A DNA stretch of 64,000 nucleotides from Pseudomonas vranovensis DSM 16006. GTDB lineage: Bacteria; Pseudomonadota; Gammaproteobacteria; Pseudomonadales; Pseudomonadaceae. This document shows positions 43,191 through 51,587 of this stretch, in pieces (position 1 is the first letter of the stretch; the number at the start of each line of letters is the position of its first letter). The notes below the pieces were generated by a model. The model did not search any database. It worked only from the letters and a program-made list of their open reading frames with translations, and was not told where the DNA came from. Location of the stretch: positions 219,610 through 283,609 of the forward strand of contig NZ_KE384455.1 in the NCBI RefSeq assembly GCF_000425805.1, written 5' to 3'. Position numbers and translations under genes: made by a program.

Positions 43191-43538
43191 TCAACCGATC
43201 AAAACACGCTGGTGTTCATCGCTGTACAACTGGCGAACCAGCGTGTACTCGCGGTCGATCTGGTTGATCAGGTCTTCGATCCCATACAAGGGCTGTTGGT
43301 TGACACGCTCTTCCAGTTGCCCGCACAACTCGGCCAGGGCCAGCGCCCCCATGTTGCTGCTACTGCCCTTGAAGCTGTGTGCGGCATGCCCAAGCTCGGT
43401 TGCATTCTTGGCCTCATGCAATTGGCTAAGGCGTTTCTCGGAGTCGTCGAGAAAGGTTTCCAGCAAATGCAGGTAGCCATCGTCCATGACCTCCTGCAGG
43501 TCGCTGAGTACCTTGCGATCGATGTGGTTATCAGTCAC
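43191..43538 (-). CDS. hptB: histidine phosphotransfer protein HptB
   Basis: A 115-residue four-helix Hpt domain with His54 in HAAHSFKGSSSNMG, the standard phosphorylation site. In P. aeruginosa, HptB relays phosphate from several hybrid kinases to HsbR, which acts through HsbA to control FlgM and biofilm choice. It is 25 bases downstream of the HsbR-like gene. Here the three genes are inserted between fliJ and fliK. Confidence 0.88.
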   Translation of the reverse strand: MTDNHIDRKVLSDLQEVMDDGYLHLLETFLDDSEKRLSQLHEAKNATELGHAAHSFKGSSSNMGALALAELCGQLEERVNQQPLYGIEDLINQIDREYTLVRQLYSDEHQRVLIG

Positions 43539-43563
43539 TTGCTCACTCCTTGATCAAGTTGGA

Positions 43564-45264
43564 TTATGCCAGAGCGTCCCAGGTGAACTCCACGCATGCG
43601 CGGCGCCCCTGGTCAGTCCATTCGGCATGCCGGCTCAGCCGGCGAATCAGGTTCAGCCCTCGCCCGCTCAAGCCCTGCTCGATAAGCGGTCGTGCCAGCA
43701 CGCTGGTTACGTTGAAACCCTTGCCGCTATCGTCCACTTCAATGATCAGACGCCCGCCCGGGCCCCGAGGTTCAACCCGCAGGCCTACTCGAATATAGCC
43801 CGCACTCAGAGCCTGCAAGCGCTCACTGCGCTGGCGGTAGTACTCGGCAAAGCCGGCGGCATCTCGCTTGAGCCCTGAATCGAGGCCCAGCACCCCATGC
43901 TCCAGGGCGTTGGAATACAACTCGCTCAACACACTGTGCAACGCCCCGCTCTGGGCCCGCATACCGTGTACTTCCTGCAGTAACTGCAACAGGTAGGGCA
44001 GCGGGTTGAAGCGCTTGAGCGTCTGGGCGCGAAACTCGAACTGCAGCGACCAATCCAGCGGTGCGCTCTGGCCGCTGTCAGAATAGATCAAAGGTGGCGG
44101 CGACAACGCCTCGGGCTCCACCATGCTGATTTCCAGCAGGCTGACGTCGTCACGGGAGCGCCCGCGAAAGGAGTCCAGCGCATGCAGCACTTCCTCGAAC
44201 AGCAAGGCAGGCTGGCGATTGTCGACGAGCACCCGGCGCAGGCGCTCTACCCCGAATAGCTGGCCCTGATCGTCACTGGTGTCGACTACCCCATCCGACA
44301 GCAAGAACAACCGCTCGCCCAGGCCCAGCGGCAGCACCTGGGTCGAATCATCGAAGCGCTCCGGCGCCAACACGCCCAACGGCAAGTGCCGGGACACCAG
44401 CGCCAAGGGCTCACCACCGGCGGCCGGCAGCAGATAGCCATCCGGCATGCCGCCATTCCACACCTCGACCACACGCCGCTGAAAACTCAAGTTGAGCAGT
44501 ACTGCGCAACAGAACATATCCACGGGCAGGATGCGCTTGAGCTTGGCATTCATCTCGCGCAGGGTTTCAGCCAGGCCATAGCCCTTGGCCGTCATGCCGT
44601 AGAACACTTCTGCCAGCGGCATGGCACCGACCGCTGCCGGCAAGCCGTGACCGGTGAAGTCCCCCAGCAGCACATGCATATCCCCGGACGGAGTGAAGGC
44701 CGCCAGCAACAGGTCACCGTTGAACAAGGCGTAGGGTGACTGCAAATAGCGGATATTGGGCGCGCTCAAGCAGCCGGCATGGGCCACTTTGTCGAACACC
44801 GCCTTGGCCACGCGCTGTTCGTTGAGCAGATGATGATGGTGACGGGTGATCTGGTCGCGCTGCTCCAGCACCGTCGCCTGCAAGCGGCGCAGGCGGTCCA
44901 TTGCCTTAATTTTGGCGCCCAGGATCACAGGGCTGTAGGGCTTGGCCAGAAAATCGTCGCCACCGGCCTCCAGGCAGCGCACCAACGCTTCATCTTCACT
45001 CAGCGACGTCAGGAAGATGATCGGCACCAGCGTTTCGCCTGCCAGGGCCTTGATCCGCCGCGCCGCTTCAAAACCATCCATCACCGGCATCAACGCATCG
45101 AGCAGCACCACCTGCGGACGCTGCTCGGCAAACAGCGCCACGGCTTGCTCGCCATTTTCGGCGGTGAGCACCGCATGTCCCTGCTTGCTGACGATGCGCG
45201 CCAGCAGCAGGCGATCGGCCGCCCCATCCTCGGCAATGAGCACGGTCAGGGTCGAGTCAGGCAT
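43564..45264 (-). CDS. hsbR: HsbR-like response regulator with phosphatase and kinase domains
   Basis: A 566-residue three-domain protein. The receiver (1-120) has Asp56 (LLDALMPVMDG). A PP2C/SpoIIE phosphatase domain (about 190-395) has GDLLLAAFTPSGDMHVLLGD. A C-terminal HATPase/RsbW-like serine kinase domain (about 430-560) has ALEHGV and IIEVDDSGKGF. In P. aeruginosa HsbR dephosphorylates or phosphorylates HsbA depending on its own phosphorylation. ATG at 45264 is preferred; a TTG four codons upstream overlaps the hsbA stop. Confidence 0.9.
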   Translation of the reverse strand: MPDSTLTVLIAEDGAADRLLLARIVSKQGHAVLTAENGEQAVALFAEQRPQVVLLDALMPVMDGFEAARRIKALAGETLVPIIFLTSLSEDEALVRCLEAGGDDFLAKPYSPVILGAKIKAMDRLRRLQATVLEQRDQITRHHHHLLNEQRVAKAVFDKVAHAGCLSAPNIRYLQSPYALFNGDLLLAAFTPSGDMHVLLGDFTGHGLPAAVGAMPLAEVFYGMTAKGYGLAETLREMNAKLKRILPVDMFCCAVLLNLSFQRRVVEVWNGGMPDGYLLPAAGGEPLALVSRHLPLGVLAPERFDDSTQVLPLGLGERLFLLSDGVVDTSDDQGQLFGVERLRRVLVDNRQPALLFEEVLHALDSFRGRSRDDVSLLEISMVEPEALSPPPLIYSDSGQSAPLDWSLQFEFRAQTLKRFNPLPYLLQLLQEVHGMRAQSGALHSVLSELYSNALEHGVLGLDSGLKRDAAGFAEYYRQRSERLQALSAGYIRVGLRVEPRGPGGRLIIEVDDSGKGFNVTSVLARPLIEQGLSGRGLNLIRRLSRHAEWTDQGRRACVEFTWDALA

Positions 45265-45272
45265 GGCCTGGA

Positions 45273-45578
45273 TCAACTGATGTCGAACAGCTTGTCGAAA
45301 TTGGAGATGGCGAGAATCTTGCGCACATCGGAACTGGTATTGACCACCTGGACCTCCGACTCATCGCCTCCCACGTGATCGCGCAGCATCAGCAGCATGC
45401 CCAGCGCCGAACTGTCGAGGTAGGTCGCCTCTTTCAGGTCGACCACCACTGAATCCGGCCGTACCGGCTTGCGCTCATAGGCCTCGCGAAATTCCTGGTG
45501 CTTGCCAAAGTCAAAGCGGCCTTTGACTTTGATCGTCAGTTTTTTCCCATCCTGGGAGACCACGGTTTCAACGGCCAT
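45273..45578 (-). CDS. hsbA: HsbA-like anti-sigma-factor antagonist (STAS)
   Basis: A 101-residue STAS-domain protein with VVVDLKEATYLDSSALGMLL; Ser56 is the expected phosphorylation site switched by HsbR. In P. aeruginosa, unphosphorylated HsbA binds FlgM and frees FliA, and phosphorylated HsbA favours the sessile state. AAGGA lies about nine bases before the ATG. It is separated from fliJ by 92 bases, including a hairpin. Confidence 0.9.
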   Translation of the reverse strand: MAVETVVSQDGKKLTIKVKGRFDFGKHQEFREAYERKPVRPDSVVVDLKEATYLDSSALGMLLMLRDHVGGDESEVQVVNTSSDVRKILAISNFDKLFDIS

Positions 45579-45629
45579 GTAGGCGATTCCTTCGAAGACG
45601 ACGATGACAGACAACTAGAAGGTGTAGCA

Positions 45630-45647
45630 GCCCCGCTCCGGCGGGGC
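45630..45647 (-). terminator. hairpin downstream of fliJ
   Basis: GCCCCGC (45630-45636) pairs with GCGGGGC (45641-45647) across a four-base loop, just after the fliJ stop. There is no strong T-run, so it may be a weak terminator, a processing stop or a boundary within a longer transcript to hsbA. Confidence 0.4.
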
Positions 45648-45670
45648 AACTCTTGCCCCCCAGGCCCGGA

Positions 45671-46123
45671 TCAGTAGCGATCGTGGCGGGGCAGGCGCTG
45701 GGACAGTTCGTCGAGCAGCTTCTGCTCGCGCTTGTCCTCGACCAGGCGGGCTTCGTCGATGTAGCGCTGCACCAGCTTGCGCAGGCCTTCGACCCGGGCA
45801 TAGGCCTGTTGCCAGGTGCCACGGGCATTGGTGAGGTTGTTCTGGTGCCAGGCCAGACTCTGGCGCTGCTGGGTCATGGCGCTTTCCAACTGGCCGAGAA
45901 AGCGCTGGTAGTTCACCAGCCAACTGCCCGAGACCCCCTGGCCACCGCGGTTGATCCATTGCAGTTGATAGTCTTCGCGAAAGCGGTCGAGTTCGGCAAG
46001 CTTGGCCTGGGCCAGGCTCACCTGCTGCTGGAACTGGCCCAGGCGCTGGGCGGCCTGGCGCTCGGCGTTCTCGGCCATCTCCACCACCGGCGCCAGGCGC
46101 GCGGCACGACCAGGCTGGGCCAT
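45671..46123 (-). CDS. fliJ: flagellar export chaperone FliJ
   Basis: A 150-residue, highly helical, charged coiled-coil protein of FliJ length with many Gln and Arg residues. It sits in the centre of the FliI hexamer and links it to FlhA, and escorts unoccupied chaperones. It is six bases after fliI, ending the fliEFGHIJ unit. Confidence 0.93.
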   Translation of the reverse strand: MAQPGRAARLAPVVEMAENAERQAAQRLGQFQQQVSLAQAKLAELDRFREDYQLQWINRGGQGVSGSWLVNYQRFLGQLESAMTQQRQSLAWHQNNLTNARGTWQQAYARVEGLRKLVQRYIDEARLVEDKREQKLLDELSQRLPRHDRY

Positions 46124-46129
46124 GGCCTA

Positions 46130-47497
46130 TCAGCCCCCCGCGCCGGGATTGGGCTGGGCAAAGACGCTTTCCAGATGCTCGCGGCTTTGCTCCAGGCTGA
46201 CATTGTCGTACAGCCCCTGGCGCAGGTAATGCACCAACTTCGGCTGCAAGGCGATGGCCAGGTCCGTCTCGGCATCGCCACCGGCCACGTAGGCACCGAC
46301 GCTGATCAGATCACGGCTCTGGGACAGCCTCGACCACAGCTGCTTGAACTGCTGAGCCTGGCCCATCTGCGCCGGGCTGACCACCTGGGGCATGACCCGG
46401 CTGATCGAGGCTTCGATATCGATGGCCGGGTAGTGCCCTTCTTCGGCCAGGCGCCGGGACAGCACGATGTGGCCGTCGAGCACCCCCCGGGCCGAATCGG
46501 CAATCGGGTCCTGCTGGTCGTCCCCCTCGGACAACACGGTATAGAACGCAGTGATCGAGCCGCCACCGGCCTCGCCGTTACCGGCACGCTCCACCAGCTT
46601 GGGCAACTTGGCAAATACCGAAGGCGGATAACCCTTGGTGGCAGGCGGCTCACCGATGGCCAGGGCGATTTCCCGCTGAGCCTGAGCGAAACGGGTCAGC
46701 GAATCCATGAGCAGCAGGACGTTCTTGCCTTTGTCGCGAAAGTACTCGGCAATACGGGTGCAGTACATCGCCGCCCGCAAGCGCATCAACGGCGCATCGT
46801 CGGCTGGCGAGGCCACCACCACCGAACGTTTCAGGCCCTCGGCGCCCAGGATGTGCTCGATGAATTCCTTCACCTCACGGCCCCGCTCACCGATCAGGCC
46901 GACCACGATGATGTCGGCCTCAGTGAAGCGGGTCATCATGCCCAGCAGCACACTCTTGCCCACGCCGGTACCGGCGAACAGGCCCAGGCGCTGGCCGCGG
47001 CCCACCGTCAACAGGCCGTTGATACTGCGGATACCGACGTCCAGCGGTTGACTGATCGGGTCACGGTTGAGCGGGTTGATGGTCGGGCCATCCATCGGCA
47101 CCCAGTCTTCGGCCTTCATCCCGCCCTTGCCATCGAGCGCGCGTCCGGCACCATCGAGCACCCGTCCGAGCATGCTCATGCCCATGGGCAGGCGGCCGTT
47201 GTCGGCCAGCGGCACAACGCGTGCGCCCGGCGCGATGCCGGCGACGCTGCCGACTGGCATCAGGAACACCTTGCCGCCGGAAAAACCCATCACTTCGGCT
47301 TCAACCTGCACCGGGTGGTAGCTGTCGTCGTTAATCACCACGCATCGGCTGCCGACAGCTGCACGCAGGCCTTCGGCTTCCAGGGTCAGGCCGACCATGC
47401 GCAGCAGACGGCCTTCGACCACTGGCTGTACAGGCAACTTGATGGTGTCGGCGTAGGTACCCAGGCGCTTGCCGAAGCTGGTGCGGTCAAGGCGCAT
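46130..47497 (-). CDS. fliI: flagellar export ATPase FliI
   Basis: A 455-residue F1-beta-like ATPase. Walker A is AGTGVGKS (174-181), Walker B LLLMDSLTRFAQAQ, and the ASPADDAPLMR catalytic region precedes it. It unfolds or releases export substrates from chaperones at the base of the flagellum. It overlaps the fliH 3' end by 11 bases, indicating coupling. Confidence 0.98.
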   Translation of the reverse strand: MRLDRTSFGKRLGTYADTIKLPVQPVVEGRLLRMVGLTLEAEGLRAAVGSRCVVINDDSYHPVQVEAEVMGFSGGKVFLMPVGSVAGIAPGARVVPLADNGRLPMGMSMLGRVLDGAGRALDGKGGMKAEDWVPMDGPTINPLNRDPISQPLDVGIRSINGLLTVGRGQRLGLFAGTGVGKSVLLGMMTRFTEADIIVVGLIGERGREVKEFIEHILGAEGLKRSVVVASPADDAPLMRLRAAMYCTRIAEYFRDKGKNVLLLMDSLTRFAQAQREIALAIGEPPATKGYPPSVFAKLPKLVERAGNGEAGGGSITAFYTVLSEGDDQQDPIADSARGVLDGHIVLSRRLAEEGHYPAIDIEASISRVMPQVVSPAQMGQAQQFKQLWSRLSQSRDLISVGAYVAGGDAETDLAIALQPKLVHYLRQGLYDNVSLEQSREHLESVFAQPNPGAGG

Positions 47498-48248
47498 CAG
47501 CGCTGCCCAGGTCTACCTGCAGGTCGGGCGCTGCAGGATGCAGGCCCTGGTCGTGCAACTGGTCGAACAGTTGCGCCAGGGCTTTTTCGATTCGGGTTTC
47601 CATGCTCGCGTCGATGCGACTCTGGTCGGTTTCGATACGACAACCGCCGGGCAGCAGCGTGTCGTCTTCGAGCAGTTTCCAGCGCTCTTCATGACGCTCG
47701 CGCAGCGCCTTGACCAAGGCGAAGTCCTGCGGGTTGATATGGATGCGTATGTTGTCCGCACCCATGGGCAGCAACTTCAAGGCTTCACGCAGTACCTGGG
47801 TGATCTGGCTGGAATCGCTGCGCAGCTCGCGACCAATGACTTCACGGGCCATGTGCGCGACCAGGTGTACCAGGGATTTCTCGATCTGGTTGTCCTGTTC
47901 GGCGATCGGCTCAAGCAGGTTGTTCATCAAGCATTCAAGGCTCGACACCTTGGCAGCCAGGGCTGTTTCAGCCTCCTGGCGGACCTTGAGCTGGGTGCTG
48001 TGGAACCCTTCGCGCTCGCCGGTGGCGAAGCCTTCGTTGTAGGCCTCCTGGCGGATGCTTTCGAGCTCTTCGAGGGTCAGCGGCTGGACTTCTTCCAGCG
48101 GCACTTCCTCGACCTCTTCCTGAACGACTTCAGGTTCTGGCTCGGGCTCAGGCTCAGGTTCCGGGTCGAAACTGGGCAGCGCCCAGCGATCGAAACCTTC
48201 GACGTCGTTGGCGCGAATCAGCTCACTCAGATGCTCGTTGGTTGACAT
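47487..48248 (-). CDS. fliH: flagellar ATPase regulator FliH
   Basis: A 253-residue protein. A short N-terminal segment is followed by an acidic run of repeated EP pairs (about 28-38) and a Glu-rich stretch, a central coiled coil and a C-terminal globular region that binds FliI. It anchors FliI to FliN. The ATG at 48248 has a poor ribosome site, and a GTG at 48260 is no better. A long perfect REP hairpin lies 22 bases upstream, which may limit its translation. Confidence 0.94.
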   Translation of the reverse strand: MSTNEHLSELIRANDVEGFDRWALPSFDPEPEPEPEPEPEVVQEEVEEVPLEEVQPLTLEELESIRQEAYNEGFATGEREGFHSTQLKVRQEAETALAAKVSSLECLMNNLLEPIAEQDNQIEKSLVHLVAHMAREVIGRELRSDSSQITQVLREALKLLPMGADNIRIHINPQDFALVKALRERHEERWKLLEDDTLLPGGCRIETDQSRIDASMETRIEKALAQLFDQLHDQGLHPAAPDLQVDLGSADAP

Positions 48249-48270
48249 GATTGCACGCACTCATTCTGAT

Positions 48271-48322
48271 CGCGGGGCAAGCCCGCTCCCACATTGCAGG
48301 GTGGGAGCGGGCTTGCCCCGCG
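48271..48322. repeat. REP element forming a 22-base perfect hairpin, fliG-fliH junction
   Basis: Arms at 48271-48292 and 48301-48322 are perfectly complementary over 22 bases around an eight-base loop; the left arm begins CGCGGGGCAAGCCCGC. This is a classic Pseudomonas REP pair. It starts nine bases after the fliG stop and ends 22 bases before the fliH start (minus strand), within the fliEFGHIJ operon. It may attenuate downstream genes or stabilise the fliEFG message. Confidence 0.92.
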
Positions 48323-48331
48323 AAAAATCGC

Positions 48332-49351
48332 TTAGATCATCTCTTCGCCGCCCTTGCCACCGAGCACGATCTCTCCGGCTTCGGCCATACGGCGGGCGAT
48401 GGTGAGGATTTCCTTCTGCGCCGCCTCGACGTCGCTGACCCGCACCGGCCCCTTGGCCTCCAGGTCGTCGCGCAACAGTTCCGAGGCCCGCTTGGACATG
48501 TTCTTGAAGATCTTGTCCTTGACCTTCTCGTCGGCGCCCTTGAGCGACACCACCAGCACATCCGAAGACACTTCGCGCAACAGCGCCTGGATGCCGCGGT
48601 CGTCGACGTCGGCCAGGTTGTTGAACACGAACATCAAGTCTTCGATCTGCTCGGAGAGGTCGCCGTCGATGTCGCGGATCGCGTCCATCAGCTGGCCTTC
48701 CACCGAACTGTCGAGGAAGTTCATGATATCGGCAGCGCGCTTGATGCCACCCAGGTTGGTACGCGCGGCATTGGAGTTGCCGGAGAACTGCTTCTCGAGG
48801 ATCTGGTTGAGTTCCTTGAGCGCCGCCGGTTGCACGGTATTCAACGACGACACGCGCAGGATGATGTCCAGGCGCACCTTGTGGTCGAAGTTGCCCAGTA
48901 CCTCGCCGGCCTGGTCCGGGTCCAGGTAGGCCACCACGATGGCCTGGATCTGCGGGTGCTCGAAGCGGATGACATCGGCCACGGCACGCGGCTCCATCCA
49001 CTTGAGGCTGTCCAGGCCGCTGGTGTTGCCACCGAGCAGGATGCGGTCGATCAGGCCGTTGGCCTTGTCCTCGCCCAGGGCCTGGGTGAGCATCTTGCGG
49101 ATATAACCGTCGGAGCCGACGCCCAGGCTGGTCTGGTCGCCGACGATCTCGACGAACTCGCTCATCACCTGCTCGACCTGCTCGCGATGGACGTTGCCCA
49201 TCTGCGCCATGGCCACGCCGACCCGCTGCACTTCCTTGGGGCCCATGTGCCGCAGCACCTGGGCAGCGTCGGTCTCACCCAGGGACAACAGCAGGATCGC
49301 TGCCTTGTCGACCCGGGACAGTTTGGCGGTAAGGGCTCGGTTATCACTCAT
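48332..49351 (-). CDS. fliG: flagellar motor switch protein FliG
   Basis: A 339-residue protein of armadillo-type helical domains. The middle-domain EHPQ motif is at 131-134, and the charged C-terminal torque helix (about 270-310; LREVSSDVLVVSLKGADEKV) contacts the stators. FliG bridges FliF and FliM. The ATG at 49351 overlaps the fliF stop by eight bases; another ATG two codons upstream (49357) is possible. Confidence 0.98.
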   Translation of the reverse strand: MSDNRALTAKLSRVDKAAILLLSLGETDAAQVLRHMGPKEVQRVGVAMAQMGNVHREQVEQVMSEFVEIVGDQTSLGVGSDGYIRKMLTQALGEDKANGLIDRILLGGNTSGLDSLKWMEPRAVADVIRFEHPQIQAIVVAYLDPDQAGEVLGNFDHKVRLDIILRVSSLNTVQPAALKELNQILEKQFSGNSNAARTNLGGIKRAADIMNFLDSSVEGQLMDAIRDIDGDLSEQIEDLMFVFNNLADVDDRGIQALLREVSSDVLVVSLKGADEKVKDKIFKNMSKRASELLRDDLEAKGPVRVSDVEAAQKEILTIARRMAEAGEIVLGGKGGEEMI

Positions 49352-51125
49352 CGGCATTGATCCACTCTTTCACGACCTGGGCCACGCGACCCGGGTCTTC
49401 GGCCACCAGGCTCTTGATTGCGTTGAGCTGTGCGTCGTAACCCTCGCTCGGGCTCGGCAGCAGAATGCTTTGCGGACCACCCAGGCTGACGCGGTCGTTG
49501 GCCAGCTCGCCATCCAGACCGAGCATACCGCCCAGTTCCATGTCGCCATCGGCCGCGGCGGGTTGCTTGCCGTGGCCGGTGATGTTGTTGAGTACCGGGC
49601 GCAGCACGCCAAACACCAGTACCAGGATGAACAACACACCCATCACTTGCTTGATGATGTCCCAGAACCAGGGCTGGGAATAGAACGGAATCTCGGCGAT
49701 TACCTCGCCACGGTCGGCGGCGAACGGCACGTTGATTACGCTGACACTGTCGCCACGGCTGGCGTCGAAGCCCACCGCGTCCTGCACCAGGCGGGTGAAG
49801 CGCGCCAGGTCTTCGGCAGCCCAGGGGGCACGGGTGCTGTTGCCGGTAGCCGGATCGACCTTGAGCTGGTCGTCGACCACCACTGCCACCGACAGGCGGT
49901 TCAGGCGCCCCTGCTGCTGGCGGACGTGGCTGATGGAGCGGTCAAGTTCGAAGTTCTTGGTCGACTGCTGGCGCTTGTCGGCCGGGTACGGAGCGAGCAT
50001 CGGCTGACCGGTGGCCGGGTCCATGATCTGTTGGCCGTTGGCATCGAGCAGCGGCTGGCCGGGCTGCACGGCAGCGGTTGCAGCAGCGGCACCGCCGGTG
50101 GTCTGCGGCGCGGTGGCAGGGCCTGGCGGCTGGTTGCTCAGGGCACCGGGCACGCCTTGCGGGCCCATGCTGCTGGAGCGTTGTTCATTGACCGACTGCT
50201 CGCTGCGCAGCGCCGGCTGATCAGGGTTGAACTGCTCGGAAGTGGACTCGACGGCGCTGAAGTCGACATCAGCCGACACTTCGGCCTTGTAGCGGTCGTT
50301 GCCCAGCACCGGCTGCAGAATGTTGTGTACACGCTGAGTGAGCATGCCTTCCATGCGGCGACTGTAGTCGAACTGCTTGCCAGCCATGGTCAGCTCGGAG
50401 TTGTGTACCTGGTCGGAGAGCAGGTTGCCCTTCTGGTCGACCACGGTCACGTCAGACTTGCCGAGCTCCGGCACGCTGGTCGCCACCAGGTTGACGATGG
50501 CCATCACCTGGCCCGCCTCCAGGGCGCGGCCCGGATACAGCTCGACCAGTACCGAGGCGCTCGGCTTGCGCTCATCGCGCACGAACACCGAGCTTTTCGG
50601 AATCGCCAGGTGTACCCGTGCAGCCTTGACGTTGTTCAGGCTCGACACTGTGCGCGCCAGCTCACCCTCAAGGCCGCGGCGGTAACGAGTGGCTTCCATG
50701 AACTGGCTGGTGCCCAGCCCTTGTTCTTTATCGAGGATTTCAAAGCCGACATTGCCATCGCCCGGTGCCACGCCGGCAGCGGCAAGTTTCAGGCGCGCGC
50801 GGGAAATGTCTTCGGACTTGACCAGCAAGGCGCCGGAATTGGGTTCGACGGTGTAAGGAATATCAGCGGCGGCCAGGGTTTCCATGACCTGCTTGGTGTC
50901 CATGCCGGCCAGGCTGCCGTACAACGGCCGGTAGTCGGGCTGCTGCGACCAGAGCACCACGGCAAAGCCGATCGCCACGCTCGCCGCCAGGCCCACCAGC
51001 AGGCCCACCTGGCGCAGCATCGGCATCTGCGAGATGTTCTCAAGGAACGACATGCCGAACAGCGGCGGCTTGGACGCGGCTGCGCTGCCTTTGGCGGGCA
51101 TGTTATCGACGACTGCTTCGGCCAT
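49344..51125 (-). CDS. fliF: flagellar MS-ring protein FliF
   Basis: A 593-residue protein. The first transmembrane helix (39-59) is followed by a large periplasmic ring-building region, a second transmembrane helix (about 482-505) and a cytoplasmic tail that binds FliG (SPSEGYDAQLNAIKSLVAED). It builds the MS ring that FlhF places at the pole. It is 15 bases after fliE. Confidence 0.98.
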   Translation of the reverse strand: MAEAVVDNMPAKGSAAASKPPLFGMSFLENISQMPMLRQVGLLVGLAASVAIGFAVVLWSQQPDYRPLYGSLAGMDTKQVMETLAAADIPYTVEPNSGALLVKSEDISRARLKLAAAGVAPGDGNVGFEILDKEQGLGTSQFMEATRYRRGLEGELARTVSSLNNVKAARVHLAIPKSSVFVRDERKPSASVLVELYPGRALEAGQVMAIVNLVATSVPELGKSDVTVVDQKGNLLSDQVHNSELTMAGKQFDYSRRMEGMLTQRVHNILQPVLGNDRYKAEVSADVDFSAVESTSEQFNPDQPALRSEQSVNEQRSSSMGPQGVPGALSNQPPGPATAPQTTGGAAAATAAVQPGQPLLDANGQQIMDPATGQPMLAPYPADKRQQSTKNFELDRSISHVRQQQGRLNRLSVAVVVDDQLKVDPATGNSTRAPWAAEDLARFTRLVQDAVGFDASRGDSVSVINVPFAADRGEVIAEIPFYSQPWFWDIIKQVMGVLFILVLVFGVLRPVLNNITGHGKQPAAADGDMELGGMLGLDGELANDRVSLGGPQSILLPSPSEGYDAQLNAIKSLVAEDPGRVAQVVKEWINADE

Positions 51126-51140
51126 GACTCAATCTCGCCC

Positions 51141-51467
51141 TTATACCGGCATCTGCATGATGTCTTGATAGGCCTGGACCAGCTTGTTGCGCACCTGGGT
51201 CAAGGCCTGAAAGGAAACGCTGGCTTTCTGCGAAGCGATCATCACGTCGGTGAGGTCCACGCCGCTCTTGCCGATTTCAAAGGCATTGGCCAGTTGCGTG
51301 GAAGCCTGCTGGGTGTCGCTGACCTTATTGATGGCCTGTCCCAGCATGTCGGCAAAATTGCTTGAGCCGAGCTCAGGCGCAGCAGCCGCCTTGGGCATCG
51401 ACATGGCGTCCATCTGCATGGCCCGCATGTCCAACATCAATCGATTAAATTCAACACCTTGGCTCAT
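51141..51467 (-). CDS. fliE: flagellar hook-basal body protein FliE
   Basis: A 108-residue protein of FliE length, mostly helical, with FADMLGQAINKVSDTQQAS and VDLTDVMIASQKASVSFQAL as family signatures. It connects the MS ring to the rod and helps dock the export gate. Purine-rich GAGAGAAG lies before the ATG at 51467. It heads fliEFGHIJ and has a sigma-54 promoter upstream. Confidence 0.96.
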   Translation of the reverse strand: MSQGVEFNRLMLDMRAMQMDAMSMPKAAAAPELGSSNFADMLGQAINKVSDTQQASTQLANAFEIGKSGVDLTDVMIASQKASVSFQALTQVRNKLVQAYQDIMQMPV

Positions 51468-51528
51468 GGACTTCTCTCTCCGACGACCCGCATTTTTTTG
51501 ACACTCACGCAGCGGATAGGCAGGACTT

Positions 51529-51544
51529 AGCAACAAGAGTGCCA
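51529..51544 (-). promoter_or_regulatory. sigma-54 promoter of fliE
   Basis: The minus strand reads TGGCACTCTTGTTGCT, matching TGGCAC-N5-TTGCW perfectly. It is 62 bases before the fliE start. The fleR stop is at 51588, only 44 bases upstream of the site. FleR-dependent control of this operon is established in P. aeruginosa. Confidence 0.88.
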
Positions 51545-51587
51545 GCTCTGTCCGTACAGCGGACAAAAGCCCGAATGCACCCGACCC

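Noticed and set aside
48271..48322. possible CRISPR-like or attachment-site palindrome
   Set aside because: It is a single REP hairpin related to other copies in the window, with no spacer array, integrase or tRNA nearby.
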